In this document: positions 43,424-51,935 of the stretch, piece after piece
Layout: every line of letters starts with the position of its first letter
Position numbering within the stretch: position 1 is the first letter of the stretch
Assembly (NCBI GenBank): GCA_963675435.1
Contig: OY776216.1
Location: 1,612,001 to 1,676,000, forward strand
DNA length: 64,000 nt
Source of the DNA: Saccharicrinis sp963675435
Lineage (GTDB): Bacteria; Bacteroidota; Bacteroidia; Bacteroidales; Marinilabiliaceae
Reading direction: 5' to 3'
Notes under the pieces: generated by a model
Seen by the model: the letters and a program-made list of their open reading frames with translations, nothing else
Told to the model about the DNA's origin: nothing
Database searches by the model: none
Program-made: the position numbers and the translations under genes

Positions 43424-43489
43424 GCAGTAATTAAAGTATAAGATAATTTTATTATATGGGCAGAATCCTTGTGGTTACTGCCTTTTTTT
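43423..43489 (+). terminator. terminator after ompH-like gene
   Basis: GGCAGTAA (43423-43430) pairs with TTACTGCC (43475-43482), followed by seven T residues. The loop is long (44 bases), so the structure is less certain than the other terminators. It argues that the next gene starts at or after 43490. Confidence 0.55.
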
Positions 43490-44770
43490 ATGAATTTTAA
43501 GTACATGAATCCAATCTTCTCAAAATATCTGCAAAAGCACACCCCTTTTACAAAATTTGAATCTAAAAATATCAGAGAATCAGATTTGGTAATTGTTATT
43601 CCTGTTTTTCTGGAAAAAGAAATAGTTAAAGCGCTGGATTCAATACGATTATGTACACCGATTGATAAACATGTATCTGTAATTCTAGTAGTAAATTCAT
43701 CTATTTCCGCAGATAAAAATGTTTTAGATATACAAAGTAAAACAATAAAAGAACTTGAGATATATAGTGCAGAAAATAGTAATGAGTACCTAAGTTTTTA
43801 TGCCGTTAAGGCTTTTGACTTGCCAAAGAAACATTTTGGAGCTGGTTTAGCACGAAAAATAGGAATGGATTTGGCTATCCAGCATTTCTATGATTATAAT
43901 AATGAAAATGGCATAATAATATCATTAGATGCTGATACCCTAGTAGAGAAGAACTATCTTTCCGAGATTTATAATTGGTTTCATTATTCGCTCAAAAGAA
44001 AAGCTTGTTCCATTTATTATGAGCACCCAATAGAAGGTGATGAATTTGACAACACGATTTATAATGCCGTAATTCAATACGAGTTGTATTTACGTTATTA
44101 TGTTTCTGCATTAAAAGTGATAGGGTTTCCATATGCATTCCATACTGTAGGTTCTTGTTTTGCAGTTCGGGCTAGTGCCTATGTTAAGGTAGGAGGAATG
44201 AACAGACGTCAAGGAGGAGAAGAGTTCTATTTTATTCAAAAATTAATTCAGATTGGCGGTTATGGTGAATTAAACTCAACTAAAGTTAAGCCATCACCCC
44301 GAATTTCTGATCGAGTACCCTTTGGTACTGGTCCTTCAATAAAGAGTATAGTAACAGATCAAAAAGATTATATTACTTATAATCCTACCTCGTTTTTTGA
44401 TTTGAAAGTACTTTTTGATTCTGTTGAGGATTATTATGCGATATCAGAAGAAGAATATCAAAATAAAATTCTGGAATTGCCCGGGAGAGTAAGAAGTTTC
44501 CTTCTTAATTCTTCATTTTGGGAGGAAATTTCTAATCTTTCAGAGAATTGCTCGAGTGTAGATGTGTTTAAAAAGCGTTTTTATCACATTTTTAATGCTT
44601 TTAAACTAGTTAAATACCTTAACTATATACATGAACATTTCATCGGTAAAATACCTGTATTTGATGCTGCAATTGAATTGTTAGAATATATGCAGTATGA
44701 TACTGATGATTTATTTGAAGAACGTGAACTTTTACTAAAATTTCGGGAAATTCAGAAAGTAAAGAATTAA
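43490..44770 (+). CDS. glycosyltransferase, GT-A fold (family 2-like)
   Basis: This predicted cytoplasmic glycosyltransferase has 426 residues from this start. It shows LVIVIPVFLEKEIVKALDSI for the nucleotide-binding strand, a DxD-type motif in IIISLDADTLVEKNYL, and a characteristic later segment HTVGSCFAVRASAYVKVGGMNRRQGGEEFYFIQKL with the ED-like acceptor-side acidic residues. The C-terminal 150 residues are helical. Sugar and acceptor are unknown. The start is ATG 43490 or 43505, since an upstream candidate lies within the terminator hairpin. The gene converges on a small membrane-protein gene, leaving 11 bp between them. Confidence 0.8.
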   Translation: MNFKYMNPIFSKYLQKHTPFTKFESKNIRESDLVIVIPVFLEKEIVKALDSIRLCTPIDKHVSVILVVNSSISADKNVLDIQSKTIKELEIYSAENSNEYLSFYAVKAFDLPKKHFGAGLARKIGMDLAIQHFYDYNNENGIIISLDADTLVEKNYLSEIYNWFHYSLKRKACSIYYEHPIEGDEFDNTIYNAVIQYELYLRYYVSALKVIGFPYAFHTVGSCFAVRASAYVKVGGMNRRQGGEEFYFIQKLIQIGGYGELNSTKVKPSPRISDRVPFGTGPSIKSIVTDQKDYITYNPTSFFDLKVLFDSVEDYYAISEEEYQNKILELPGRVRSFLLNSSFWEEISNLSENCSSVDVFKKRFYHIFNAFKLVKYLNYIHEHFIGKIPVFDAAIELLEYMQYDTDDLFEERELLLKFREIQKVKN

Positions 44771-44781
44771 CTAAGGATTTG

Positions 44782-45102
44782 TTATACGTATTTTCTGAGA
44801 CTTACGTATAAATCAAGGACTGCAGTAATTACAATACCTATGATCCAATAACTTCTGTTGAATGTAATGGCTAAGATCCCTGCACCCAAAAATAAAGCAC
44901 TTACAGTTAATATACCATTTATCCTCTTATTACTTTGCTTTCCTTTTAAAAAGTTAAATAAGCGAATACCGAGAAATGGTACATATCCAAGTATTAAAAG
45001 CGGAAGTGCTACATCTGAGTTGTTTAGTTTTAAAAATATACCTATGATAAGGCATAACATACCCAGGTAATAAGCGTAACTAAGTGATTTATATATATTC
45101 AT
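44782..45102 (-). CDS. small four-helix membrane protein, unknown function
   Basis: The 106-residue protein has four hydrophobic segments (about 9-25, 31-50, 63-82 and 85-102) separated by short charged loops (FLKGKQSNKR, FNRS) and ends SLRKYV. No enzymatic motif is seen. Its start overlaps the stop of the FtsB-like gene in TAATG, which indicates translational coupling, so a role near the divisome or envelope is possible but unproven. Confidence 0.65.
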   Translation of the reverse strand: MNIYKSLSYAYYLGMLCLIIGIFLKLNNSDVALPLLILGYVPFLGIRLFNFLKGKQSNKRINGILTVSALFLGAGILAITFNRSYWIIGIVITAVLDLYVSLRKYV

Positions 45103-45416
45103 TATTCGTTTTCCTTTTCTACAATTACAAAAATATCTTCATTCTTTTTTTTCATCAGGTATTGTTCCCGTGCAAACTTTTCAAGACTTTCAGGACTTTC
45201 ATCAATCTCTTTTAGTTTACGTTGATTTTGTTCAATCTCAACTTCATAATGATTTTTCTGTTTTTCTAATTGTTTGATTCTTGATGAAAGTTTGCTTCTG
45301 TCCCACAAATTATTCTGATCAAAAAATCCTACCCAAATACCAAATACAACTAAAGTAAGTATGTACTTGTTTTTAAGTACAGCAGGTATTTTTACAACTG
45401 GAAATTTCATAGGCAC
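45102..45416 (-). CDS. FtsB/DivIC-like septum formation initiator protein
   Basis: The 104-residue bitopic membrane protein has one transmembrane helix (about 18-35, YILTLVVFGIWVGFF). It is followed by a coiled coil (LSSRIKQLEKQKNHYEVEIEQNQRKLKEI) and the family's closing motif ESLEKFAREQYLMKKKNEDIFVI. FtsB/DivIC works with FtsL and FtsQ/DivIB in the cell-division complex. It is translationally coupled to the small membrane protein downstream. Confidence 0.88.
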   Translation of the reverse strand: MPMKFPVVKIPAVLKNKYILTLVVFGIWVGFFDQNNLWDRSKLSSRIKQLEKQKNHYEVEIEQNQRKLKEIDESPESLEKFAREQYLMKKKNEDIFVIVEKENE

Positions 45417-45582
45417 TATTTTATTGTTGAAATTGTTGTATATAACAGAAATAGAGATCGTTATGTGTTATTGTGTTAGTTGTTTCTGTTGTTTTAGACA
45501 GAGGCAAAGGTATAAAAAATCAAAGCATCATCAACTCATAAACATATATTAGCTATTCAAAATTAATGTTGAAAAAAATATA

Positions 45583-46716
45583 CTAGTTCAAAATTAGTGA
45601 CATTTTACTGGCATTGATTTTAATACTTGAACCTGAAATCCCTCTGGGTTTCATTCTTCTTTCAAAAGGCATACTAAACCATCCATTGTTTTCAAACATT
45701 AAGCGATCTTTTAATTCTGGAAAATCAATTGATGTAAGGTCCTTTATTTTGTATATCACTGCATTACTATGGTCGTAAGTTAAGGCTACATTTTTTACTT
45801 GTTTAAAAGGAATAATTTGTCCTTTTATAAATTCACCTTTATGGTTTGTAAAAACTTTTACTATTGGCGTAAGATTATTGGGTGAAGCCAGGTTAAAGCG
45901 TGAATAGGTGGCAAAGTTACCCATACTGTATGCAATAAAGTGGTTCTTATAAATTTCAATGGCTCTGCATACATGTGGACCATGACCAAAAATAATATCA
46001 GCTCCAGCATCAATCACTGTATGTGCAAATTCATATACATTACTTCTGTTTTCACCATAAAAAACTTCTTTTTTGCGCGTAATGTGCTGGTGTTTAGATC
46101 CTTCAGCCCCTCCGTGGAAAGAAACAATCACAATGTCACATTGCTTTTTTAGTTCGGAAACAATCCTGATAGCATTGGGAATATTATTAATATCTACAGT
46201 TCCTGTGTTTGGTGAAAAAGCTGCAAAACCAACTTTTATACCTTTTACAGTTATTGTATCTGTTGGCTTTTCAAGTAATCCTGCCCAGTTTATATTCAAC
46301 TGATTTAAGTGATATTTTGTAGACTCTAATCCCGCGGAACCAAAATCCCTGATATGGTTATTTGCCAGGTTGAGCAAATCAAATCCTGCTTCTTTAAATA
46401 GTGGGGCATATATTTCCGGCATCTTAAAAGCATAACATTTGGTAGTGTCTTTACATTGTTTCACAACCGGACCTTTATCAAGAAAACAACCTTCAAGGTT
46501 ACCAAAAGTAATATCTGCATCCAATAGAAATGGGATAGCCTCTGAAATATAAGGGCGAGGATCATTGTTGGGAGGGAGATATTCTTTTTTAGGAAAATCT
46601 GTACCTAACATCATATCTCCAACACCAATAAATGAAAAATATTCACCATTTGATGTTTGAGCATTTAACGGGTTATAAAAGCAAAAAAGTAATGCCAGAA
46701 ATAATAAGTTCTTCAT
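45583..46716 (-). CDS. CapA-family (PgsA-like) metallophosphoesterase-fold exported protein
   Basis: The exported protein has 377 residues from the chosen start. The signal peptide MKNLLFLALLFCFYNPLNAQ fixes the ATG at 46716; an upstream candidate would put 44 polar residues in front of it. CapA motifs are FIGVGDMMLGTDF, FGNLEGCF, FDLLNLANNHIRDFG, IVSFHGGAE, IIFGHGPHVCRAIE and YSMGNFATYSR, which supply the metal-binding Asp, Asn and His residues of the calcineurin-like fold. Family members are tied to poly-gamma-glutamate or capsule export, but most Bacteroidota copies, including this one, lack the capB/capC partners, so the role is open. It is divergent from the MerR gene. Confidence 0.85.
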   Translation of the reverse strand: MKNLLFLALLFCFYNPLNAQTSNGEYFSFIGVGDMMLGTDFPKKEYLPPNNDPRPYISEAIPFLLDADITFGNLEGCFLDKGPVVKQCKDTTKCYAFKMPEIYAPLFKEAGFDLLNLANNHIRDFGSAGLESTKYHLNQLNINWAGLLEKPTDTITVKGIKVGFAAFSPNTGTVDINNIPNAIRIVSELKKQCDIVIVSFHGGAEGSKHQHITRKKEVFYGENRSNVYEFAHTVIDAGADIIFGHGPHVCRAIEIYKNHFIAYSMGNFATYSRFNLASPNNLTPIVKVFTNHKGEFIKGQIIPFKQVKNVALTYDHSNAVIYKIKDLTSIDFPELKDRLMFENNGWFSMPFERRMKPRGISGSSIKINASKMSLILN

Positions 46717-46887
46717 AAGGCAAATATAAGAACCGCAACTGTTTATTAAAGCCTGTAATTGATAAATTTTTTGATTATTCAGCCGTGAGTTTTCTTTTAG
46801 TTTGGATGCACTATTTAAAGTTTGCTTATTTGCATATGGACATTTCAAACAAATATCTTAATATTGTATAGTACTAAACATATTACG

Positions 46888-47247
46888 ATGCCATATAAAG
46901 AACCGAAAATAGAGAAATTATATTATACAATTGGAGAAGTAGCAGATATGTTTAATGTAAATACTTCTTTAATAAGATTCTGGGAAAAAGAGTTTGATAT
47001 TATAAAACCCCATAAAAATAAAAAAGGGAACAGACTTTTTACTCCAGCCGATGTTGATAATTTCCACCTGATTTTTCATTTGGTTAAAGAAAAAGGAATG
47101 ACCCTTAAAGGAGCTCAGAAAAAACTTCAGGATAATCATGATGATACGGTAAATAACTTTGAAGTTGTATCAAAGTTAAAAGATATTAAATCAATGCTTC
47201 TTGAGATGAAAGAGAGTTTAGGAGCTGATAATGATAGCGAAGTTTAG
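46888..47247 (+). CDS. MerR-family transcriptional regulator
   Basis: This small regulator has 119 residues from the ATG at 46888, which is chosen because MPYKEPKIEKLYYTIGEVADMF is the common Bacteroidota start. The winged HTH (about 10-80: YTIGEVADMFNVNTSLIRFWEKEFDII, then NRLFTPADVDNFHLIFHLVKEKGMTLKGAQKKL) is followed by a short coiled-coil dimerisation helix. There is no cysteine-bearing or drug-binding effector domain. It lies upstream of the Nif3 gene with a 48-bp gap. Confidence 0.88.
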   Translation: MPYKEPKIEKLYYTIGEVADMFNVNTSLIRFWEKEFDIIKPHKNKKGNRLFTPADVDNFHLIFHLVKEKGMTLKGAQKKLQDNHDDTVNNFEVVSKLKDIKSMLLEMKESLGADNDSEV

Positions 47248-47295
47248 GATCTGTTGTTTTTTTAGTTAGTTCGTAATTTTAAGCAATTTATATTA

Positions 47296-48390
47296 ATGCA
47301 AATAAAACAAATAACTCAAATACTTGAGGAGTTTGCTCCACCAGCACTACAGGAAAGTTATGATAATGCCGGATTAATTATTGGAAATAAGAATGATGAA
47401 GTTTCCGGTATATTAATTACGTTGGATGTAACAGAAGAAGTGATTGATGAAGCCATTGAACTTGGATATAATATGATTGTTTCTCATCATCCGGTTTTGA
47501 TGGGAGGCATAAAAAGGTTCAATGGGAATAATTACACTGAAAGATGTGTTATTAAGGCCATCCAAAACAAAATTGCTATTTATTCCAGTCATACCAATGC
47601 AGATAGTGTATTAAGTGGAGTGAACGGGAAAATATGTGAGAAACTTGGTTTAACAAACTGTAAAATACTAGATCCTAAAAATGAGATCCTGTTAAAATTA
47701 GTCACATTTGTGCCAGTTGATCATGCTGAAATTGTAAGAAATGCAGTTTTTAAGGCAGGAGCAGGGCATATTGGAAAATATGATTCGTGTAGTTTTAATG
47801 TGCAAGGAGATGGAACTTTTAGGGGGAATGAGGGTGCTAACCCGTTTGTAGGTGAGGTTGGCGAACAACATTTGGAAAAAGAGATTAGAGTTGAAACGAT
47901 TTTTCCTTCTTATTTAAAAGGTAAAGTAATAAATGCACTCATCCAATCTCATCCTTATGAGGAAGTAGCATACGATGTTTATGCGTTAAAAAATCAGTGG
48001 GCTGAAGCTGGTTCAGGAATGTATGGAGAGCTGGAAACACCTGAAGATGAAATAATTTTTTTAAAGAGAGTTAAAGAAATATTTGGTTGTGGAAGTGTGA
48101 AATTTACCAATAGGTTAAATAAACCCATTAAAAAAGTTGCTGTTTGCGGTGGTTCAGGAAGTTTTTTGTTAGGTAAAGCAAAGGCTGTAGGAGCTGATAT
48201 TTTTATTAGTGGAGACTTTAAATATCATCAGTTTTTTGATGCAGAAAATGAAATTATAATTGCAGATATTGGGCATTTTGAGAGTGAACAGTTTACTAAA
48301 GAAGTTTTTTTTGAGATACTTACAAAAAAAATACCTAATTTTGCGGTTCGTTTATCGAAAGTAAATACAAATCCTATTAAATATTTGTAG
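47296..48390 (+). CDS. Nif3-like dinuclear metal center protein (DUF34)
   Basis: The 364-residue protein is of the Nif3/YbgI family, toroidal hexamers with a two-metal site. The N-terminal half has YDNAGLIIGNKNDEVSGILITLDVTEEVIDEA and the metal motif VSHHPVLMGGIKRF, then YSSHTNAD. The middle insertion (about 125-230, VTFVPVDHAEIVRNAVFKAGAGHIGKYDSCSF) is the PII-like domain of longer family members. The C-terminal half has AVCGGSGSFLLGKAKAVGADIFISGDFKYHQFFDAE and DIGHFESEQ. The biochemical role is unsettled. The zinc-ribbon gene follows after 4 bp, a pairing common in many bacteria. Confidence 0.93.
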   Translation: MQIKQITQILEEFAPPALQESYDNAGLIIGNKNDEVSGILITLDVTEEVIDEAIELGYNMIVSHHPVLMGGIKRFNGNNYTERCVIKAIQNKIAIYSSHTNADSVLSGVNGKICEKLGLTNCKILDPKNEILLKLVTFVPVDHAEIVRNAVFKAGAGHIGKYDSCSFNVQGDGTFRGNEGANPFVGEVGEQHLEKEIRVETIFPSYLKGKVINALIQSHPYEEVAYDVYALKNQWAEAGSGMYGELETPEDEIIFLKRVKEIFGCGSVKFTNRLNKPIKKVAVCGGSGSFLLGKAKAVGADIFISGDFKYHQFFDAENEIIIADIGHFESEQFTKEVFFEILTKKIPNFAVRLSKVNTNPIKYL

Positions 48391-48394
48391 CAGA

Positions 48395-49153
48395 ATGGCA
48401 ACAACAAATAAAAACGCTGAGATGTCTGTAGAAGAGAAATTAAAGGCATTATACGACTTACAAAAAGTGGCAACTGAAGTAGATAAGATTAGAACTCTAA
48501 GAGGAGAGTTACCACTTGAGGTGCAGGATTTGGAAGACGAAATTGAAGGTCTTGATACTCGTATTTCCAATTATGAAGGCGAAGTTAAAACTTTAAATGA
48601 TTCTATAGCAGCTAAGAAAAATGAGATTAAAGAATCTGGAGTTTTAATAAAAAAATATGAAGCTCAGCAAATGAATGTTCGTAATAACCGCGAATTTGAT
48701 TCTTTATCTAAAGAGATTGAATTTCAAAAACTTGAAATTGAATTAAGCGAAAAAAGAATTAAAGAGTTTACGGCAGAGTTAAGCAATAAGCAAAATGTAA
48801 TTGATTCATCAAAGCAATTACTTGAAGATAGAAAAGCAGATCTTGTTGCTAAAAAGAAAGAACTTACTGAGATTGTTAATGAAACTCAGGTTGATGAAGA
48901 GAAGATGATTGATAAAATAGCTCATATCGAAAGTACAATTGATGAGCGTTTATTAACAGCTTTCAAACGTATCCGTACAAATGCGATTAATGGTTTAGCA
49001 GTAGTTACTGTTGAGCGTGATGCTTGTGGTGGTTGTTTTAATAAAATTCCACCTCAAAGACAATTAGATATTAAATCTCGCAAGAAAGTAATCGTTTGTG
49101 AATATTGCGGACGTATTCTTGTTGATGATGAAATGGATCAACCAGCTGAATAG
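48395..49153 (+). CDS. coiled-coil protein with C-terminal C4 zinc ribbon
   Basis: The 252-residue cytoplasmic protein is a long antiparallel coiled coil (about 5-190) followed by a zinc ribbon with Cys211, Cys214, Cys235 and Cys238 (ACGGCF ... CEYCG). The motif NNREFDSLSKEIEFQKLEIE in the middle is typical of the family. A role in nucleic-acid binding or protein scaffolding has been suggested for relatives, but none is firmly shown. It is tightly coupled to nif3 (4 bp) and closed by the terminator at 49178. Confidence 0.9.
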   Translation: MATTNKNAEMSVEEKLKALYDLQKVATEVDKIRTLRGELPLEVQDLEDEIEGLDTRISNYEGEVKTLNDSIAAKKNEIKESGVLIKKYEAQQMNVRNNREFDSLSKEIEFQKLEIELSEKRIKEFTAELSNKQNVIDSSKQLLEDRKADLVAKKKELTEIVNETQVDEEKMIDKIAHIESTIDERLLTAFKRIRTNAINGLAVVTVERDACGGCFNKIPPQRQLDIKSRKKVIVCEYCGRILVDDEMDQPAE

Positions 49154-49177
49154 TTACTTAATTTTTAACGAGATATT

Positions 49178-49210
49178 AAGGCTGCTTCATACGAAGTGGC
49201 CTTTTATTTT
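49178..49210 (+). terminator. terminator after zinc-ribbon gene
   Basis: An 11-bp stem with two G-T pairs (AAGGCTGCTTC from 49178, GAAGTGGCCTT to 49203) and a 4-base loop is followed by a T-rich run. It abuts the start of the next gene at 49211. Confidence 0.75.
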
Positions 49211-50650
49211 ATGAAGAAGTTTTCTTTATATATCTTTATTTCTATTTCCCTTTTACATTGCACATCGAGCTTAATGTCTCAGCAAAATAAGAGTGCAATG
49301 GGAGAGGTGAAGCGATATCTTTTTGATTTGGATTTTGTAAAGTCAGACTCTTCTATTCATACCGTTACAAATCAATCGCAAAAAGCATATTTAAAACTCT
49401 ATCAGGCTTTTATTCAGAATGTTGTAGTACATAATATTAGTTTTGAGGAATATAGTTCTGTTTTTGATCGTTATATAGATATTTTAAAAGACAACAAAAG
49501 CAGTAAGTTCTTGAGTTCTCAATTACTGTCAGAGATTTATCTCCAAAAAGGTATTCTTGAGTATCAAAATGAACATTCAATAAGTGCAATATCATACTTT
49601 TCGAAAGCTTATAGTTATTGGAAAGATACTGAAGAAATAGATATCGAAAATATTTACAATTTAAAACTAAGTGGTATTTTTAACTTGCTGATTGGAAATT
49701 TGCCACATCCATACTCAAAAATGGCAGGATGGATAGGTTTTAGTGGAGATACTAAGAAGGGATTTGATGATTTGAGAAAATATTTAAAACTTCAAGCTAC
49801 TACTCAGGGTGAGTATTTTGAGGGACTCATTTATTTAGGATTTTCATATCTTAAATTTACCAAAGATGAATCTCAAATTCGCGATTTTATAAAGGAACAT
49901 TCTTCGACCGATTTGCCAGAGTTTATACAGTCGCTAATGTTACGGTGTGCAAATAAAATTCATCAGCCTCAATTATGTTTTAATATTTTAAATAGAAAAA
50001 CAAAATATCCTATTCTTATTTATTTGCAGGGAAAATATCTGGTTCAATCTCAATCAAAGTCTGCAGAACTTTATTTAAAGCATTTCTTAAATCTAGAAAA
50101 AAGCAATCAGTTTATATCTGATGCTTTTAGATATTTGTCATGGCATTTTCTTTTAAAAGGGGATACGATAAGTTATCAACAATACCAGGAATCTATTCAC
50201 GTAATGGATGATTATCCAACATCTGAAGATAAGCAGGCAAATTTTGAAAGTTACTTAAGTGTTATACCTAATTTATCATTATTAAAAGCCAGATTGTTAT
50301 TTGATAAAGGAGATTATGAAAAGGCAAGTATAATTCTATTATCGCAAAAAGAGAATATTAATTCTACAGAAGATTTGATTGAATATCATTATCGCTTAGG
50401 AAGGTGTTTTCAGTATTTAAATAAAGAAAATCAAGCGTTATATCAATTTAAGCAAAGTGTTTCTTTAGGAAGAGATAGTAAAAGGTATTTTGCGCCGTAT
50501 TCCGCTATTTATGCATCAAGGATTTTACTATCTAAAAATGATACTATAAATGCAAAATTTTATCTTCAAAAAGCAGAAGATCTAAATAATGGAGAATACA
50601 AGTATTCTATAAAACAGGAATTAGTTGATCTAAATAGTAAGGTCGAGTAA
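49211..50650 (+). CDS. exported TPR-like protein, unknown function
   Basis: The 479-residue protein has a signal peptide (MKKFSLYIFISISLLHCTSS). The Cys in LLHC is not preceded by Gly, Ala or Ser, so lipidation is doubtful. The rest is almost all helical, with several degenerate TPR pairs, clearest at the C-terminus (LLKARLLFDKGDYEKASIILLSQKENI; EYHYRLGRCFQYLNKENQALYQFKQSVSLG; SAIYASRILLSKNDTINAKFYLQKAEDLN). It may be a periplasmic or outer-membrane-associated scaffold. The ATG at 49211 directly follows the preceding terminator stem; an upstream GTG start would lie inside that hairpin. Confidence 0.75.
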   Translation: MKKFSLYIFISISLLHCTSSLMSQQNKSAMGEVKRYLFDLDFVKSDSSIHTVTNQSQKAYLKLYQAFIQNVVVHNISFEEYSSVFDRYIDILKDNKSSKFLSSQLLSEIYLQKGILEYQNEHSISAISYFSKAYSYWKDTEEIDIENIYNLKLSGIFNLLIGNLPHPYSKMAGWIGFSGDTKKGFDDLRKYLKLQATTQGEYFEGLIYLGFSYLKFTKDESQIRDFIKEHSSTDLPEFIQSLMLRCANKIHQPQLCFNILNRKTKYPILIYLQGKYLVQSQSKSAELYLKHFLNLEKSNQFISDAFRYLSWHFLLKGDTISYQQYQESIHVMDDYPTSEDKQANFESYLSVIPNLSLLKARLLFDKGDYEKASIILLSQKENINSTEDLIEYHYRLGRCFQYLNKENQALYQFKQSVSLGRDSKRYFAPYSAIYASRILLSKNDTINAKFYLQKAEDLNNGEYKYSIKQELVDLNSKVE

Positions 50651-50895
50651 TAGTATGTTTTGTAATATTTGAAATTGTATATACAGCTAGAATCAAGGAT
50701 TTTAGGATCTGAAAAAAATCAATAAGTGTCCAAAAAAATATTTGCATTTAACTGATTTGTTTATTATTTTAGTCATGAAATCCCATGTTAAGGGGATTTG
50801 ATTTTAAATTAATTAATAACCAAGAACTCTAAACTAGCATTACTTCCAGTAATATACCACAAAGTATTTCTAGTTTGTTTTTAAAAATTTTTATC

Positions 50896-51879
50896 ATGAA
50901 AAAGCTACTTTTTATAGTTCCTTTCTTTGTGTGTATTGGTACAAATGCACAGTTAAGTATTGTTAATGTAGATTCAAATTACATCATTGATTTTGAAAAC
51001 AGTGTAGCCGGTGTTAATAATGGTATATTAGATGCCTCTGGATTTTCTGCAAATCCTCAAACCGGGCAGTTAGATTCCGATGGAATTATTGTAACAGGGT
51101 GTTCTGATGGAGATATGAATTTTGGGGATGATAAGGTTGAAGGTGATTTTGCTAGAGGAACATCTATTGGAGGTAAAACAACGGGTGGAATTTATGCTTT
51201 TGAAGTAGAAGAAAATAATTATGCATTAGGTATACAGCCTACGGGAGGAGATTTATCAGAAGGAGCCATAATTCTTAAAGTATCAAATAATACAGGTAAT
51301 GCTATCGCCGAACTATTTGTTAAGTATGATATTTGGACATATAATGATCAAAGTAGAAGTAATAGTTTTAATTTTTTGTATTCAACCGATAATGTAACCT
51401 ATGTGCCAGTTCCTGAATTGGATTTTTCAACAATAGAGGGAGCTAATGAATCTGTTGTCTGGACTAGGAAAACACAAACAACAAATTTTACTATTCAAGT
51501 TTCAGATTCTGAAACTGCTTATTTAAAATGGATAAGTGATGATGTTAGTGGTGATGGATCAAGAGATGAAATTGCTATTGATAATATTCAAATTAAAGCA
51601 ACATCTGCAGGGAATAATACCGATGTTAGTGTTGAGTTAGATGAAACAGTTAGTATCGCACCTAATCCATGTTTTAACCAACTGACAGTTCAAAAGAAAG
51701 ATCAGATTAAAAATATCCTAATTTATGATCTCTCAGGAAAACCCATTTTAAGTAAGGAGGATGTTTTTCAGGATAAAGTAGTTCTGTCTACAGAGACTAT
51801 TGAATCAGGTATTTATATGATAAGGATTACTGATTTAAAAGGAAAAATTGTAGTACGTAAAATTGTTAAGTGTAAATAA
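50896..51879 (+). CDS. secreted protein with T9SS type A sorting domain
   Basis: The protein has 327 residues from the ATG at 50896, chosen for the signal peptide MKKLLFIVPFFVCIGTNAQ. Residues about 25-240 form a beta-sandwich-like region rich in Gly, Asp and Asn (IDFENSVAG, ARGTSIGGKTTGGIYAFEV, YLKWISDDVSGDGSRDEIAIDNI), similar to domains appended to secreted nucleases and lamin-tail proteins, but no catalytic residues are evident. The C-terminal ~75 residues are a type A T9SS signal (SIAPNPCFNQLTVQ ... ILIYDLSGKPILS ... GIYMIRITDLKGKIVVRKIV). It would be exported to the surface. It is a second T9SS cargo, with a different sorting class from the giant protein. Confidence 0.85.
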   Translation: MKKLLFIVPFFVCIGTNAQLSIVNVDSNYIIDFENSVAGVNNGILDASGFSANPQTGQLDSDGIIVTGCSDGDMNFGDDKVEGDFARGTSIGGKTTGGIYAFEVEENNYALGIQPTGGDLSEGAIILKVSNNTGNAIAELFVKYDIWTYNDQSRSNSFNFLYSTDNVTYVPVPELDFSTIEGANESVVWTRKTQTTNFTIQVSDSETAYLKWISDDVSGDGSRDEIAIDNIQIKATSAGNNTDVSVELDETVSIAPNPCFNQLTVQKKDQIKNILIYDLSGKPILSKEDVFQDKVVLSTETIESGIYMIRITDLKGKIVVRKIVKCK

Positions 51880-51935
51880 TAAATTGCATTGTTGTTTGCC
51901 CTGTGAAATTTTAAGTTACAGGGCAAAGTTTATTT

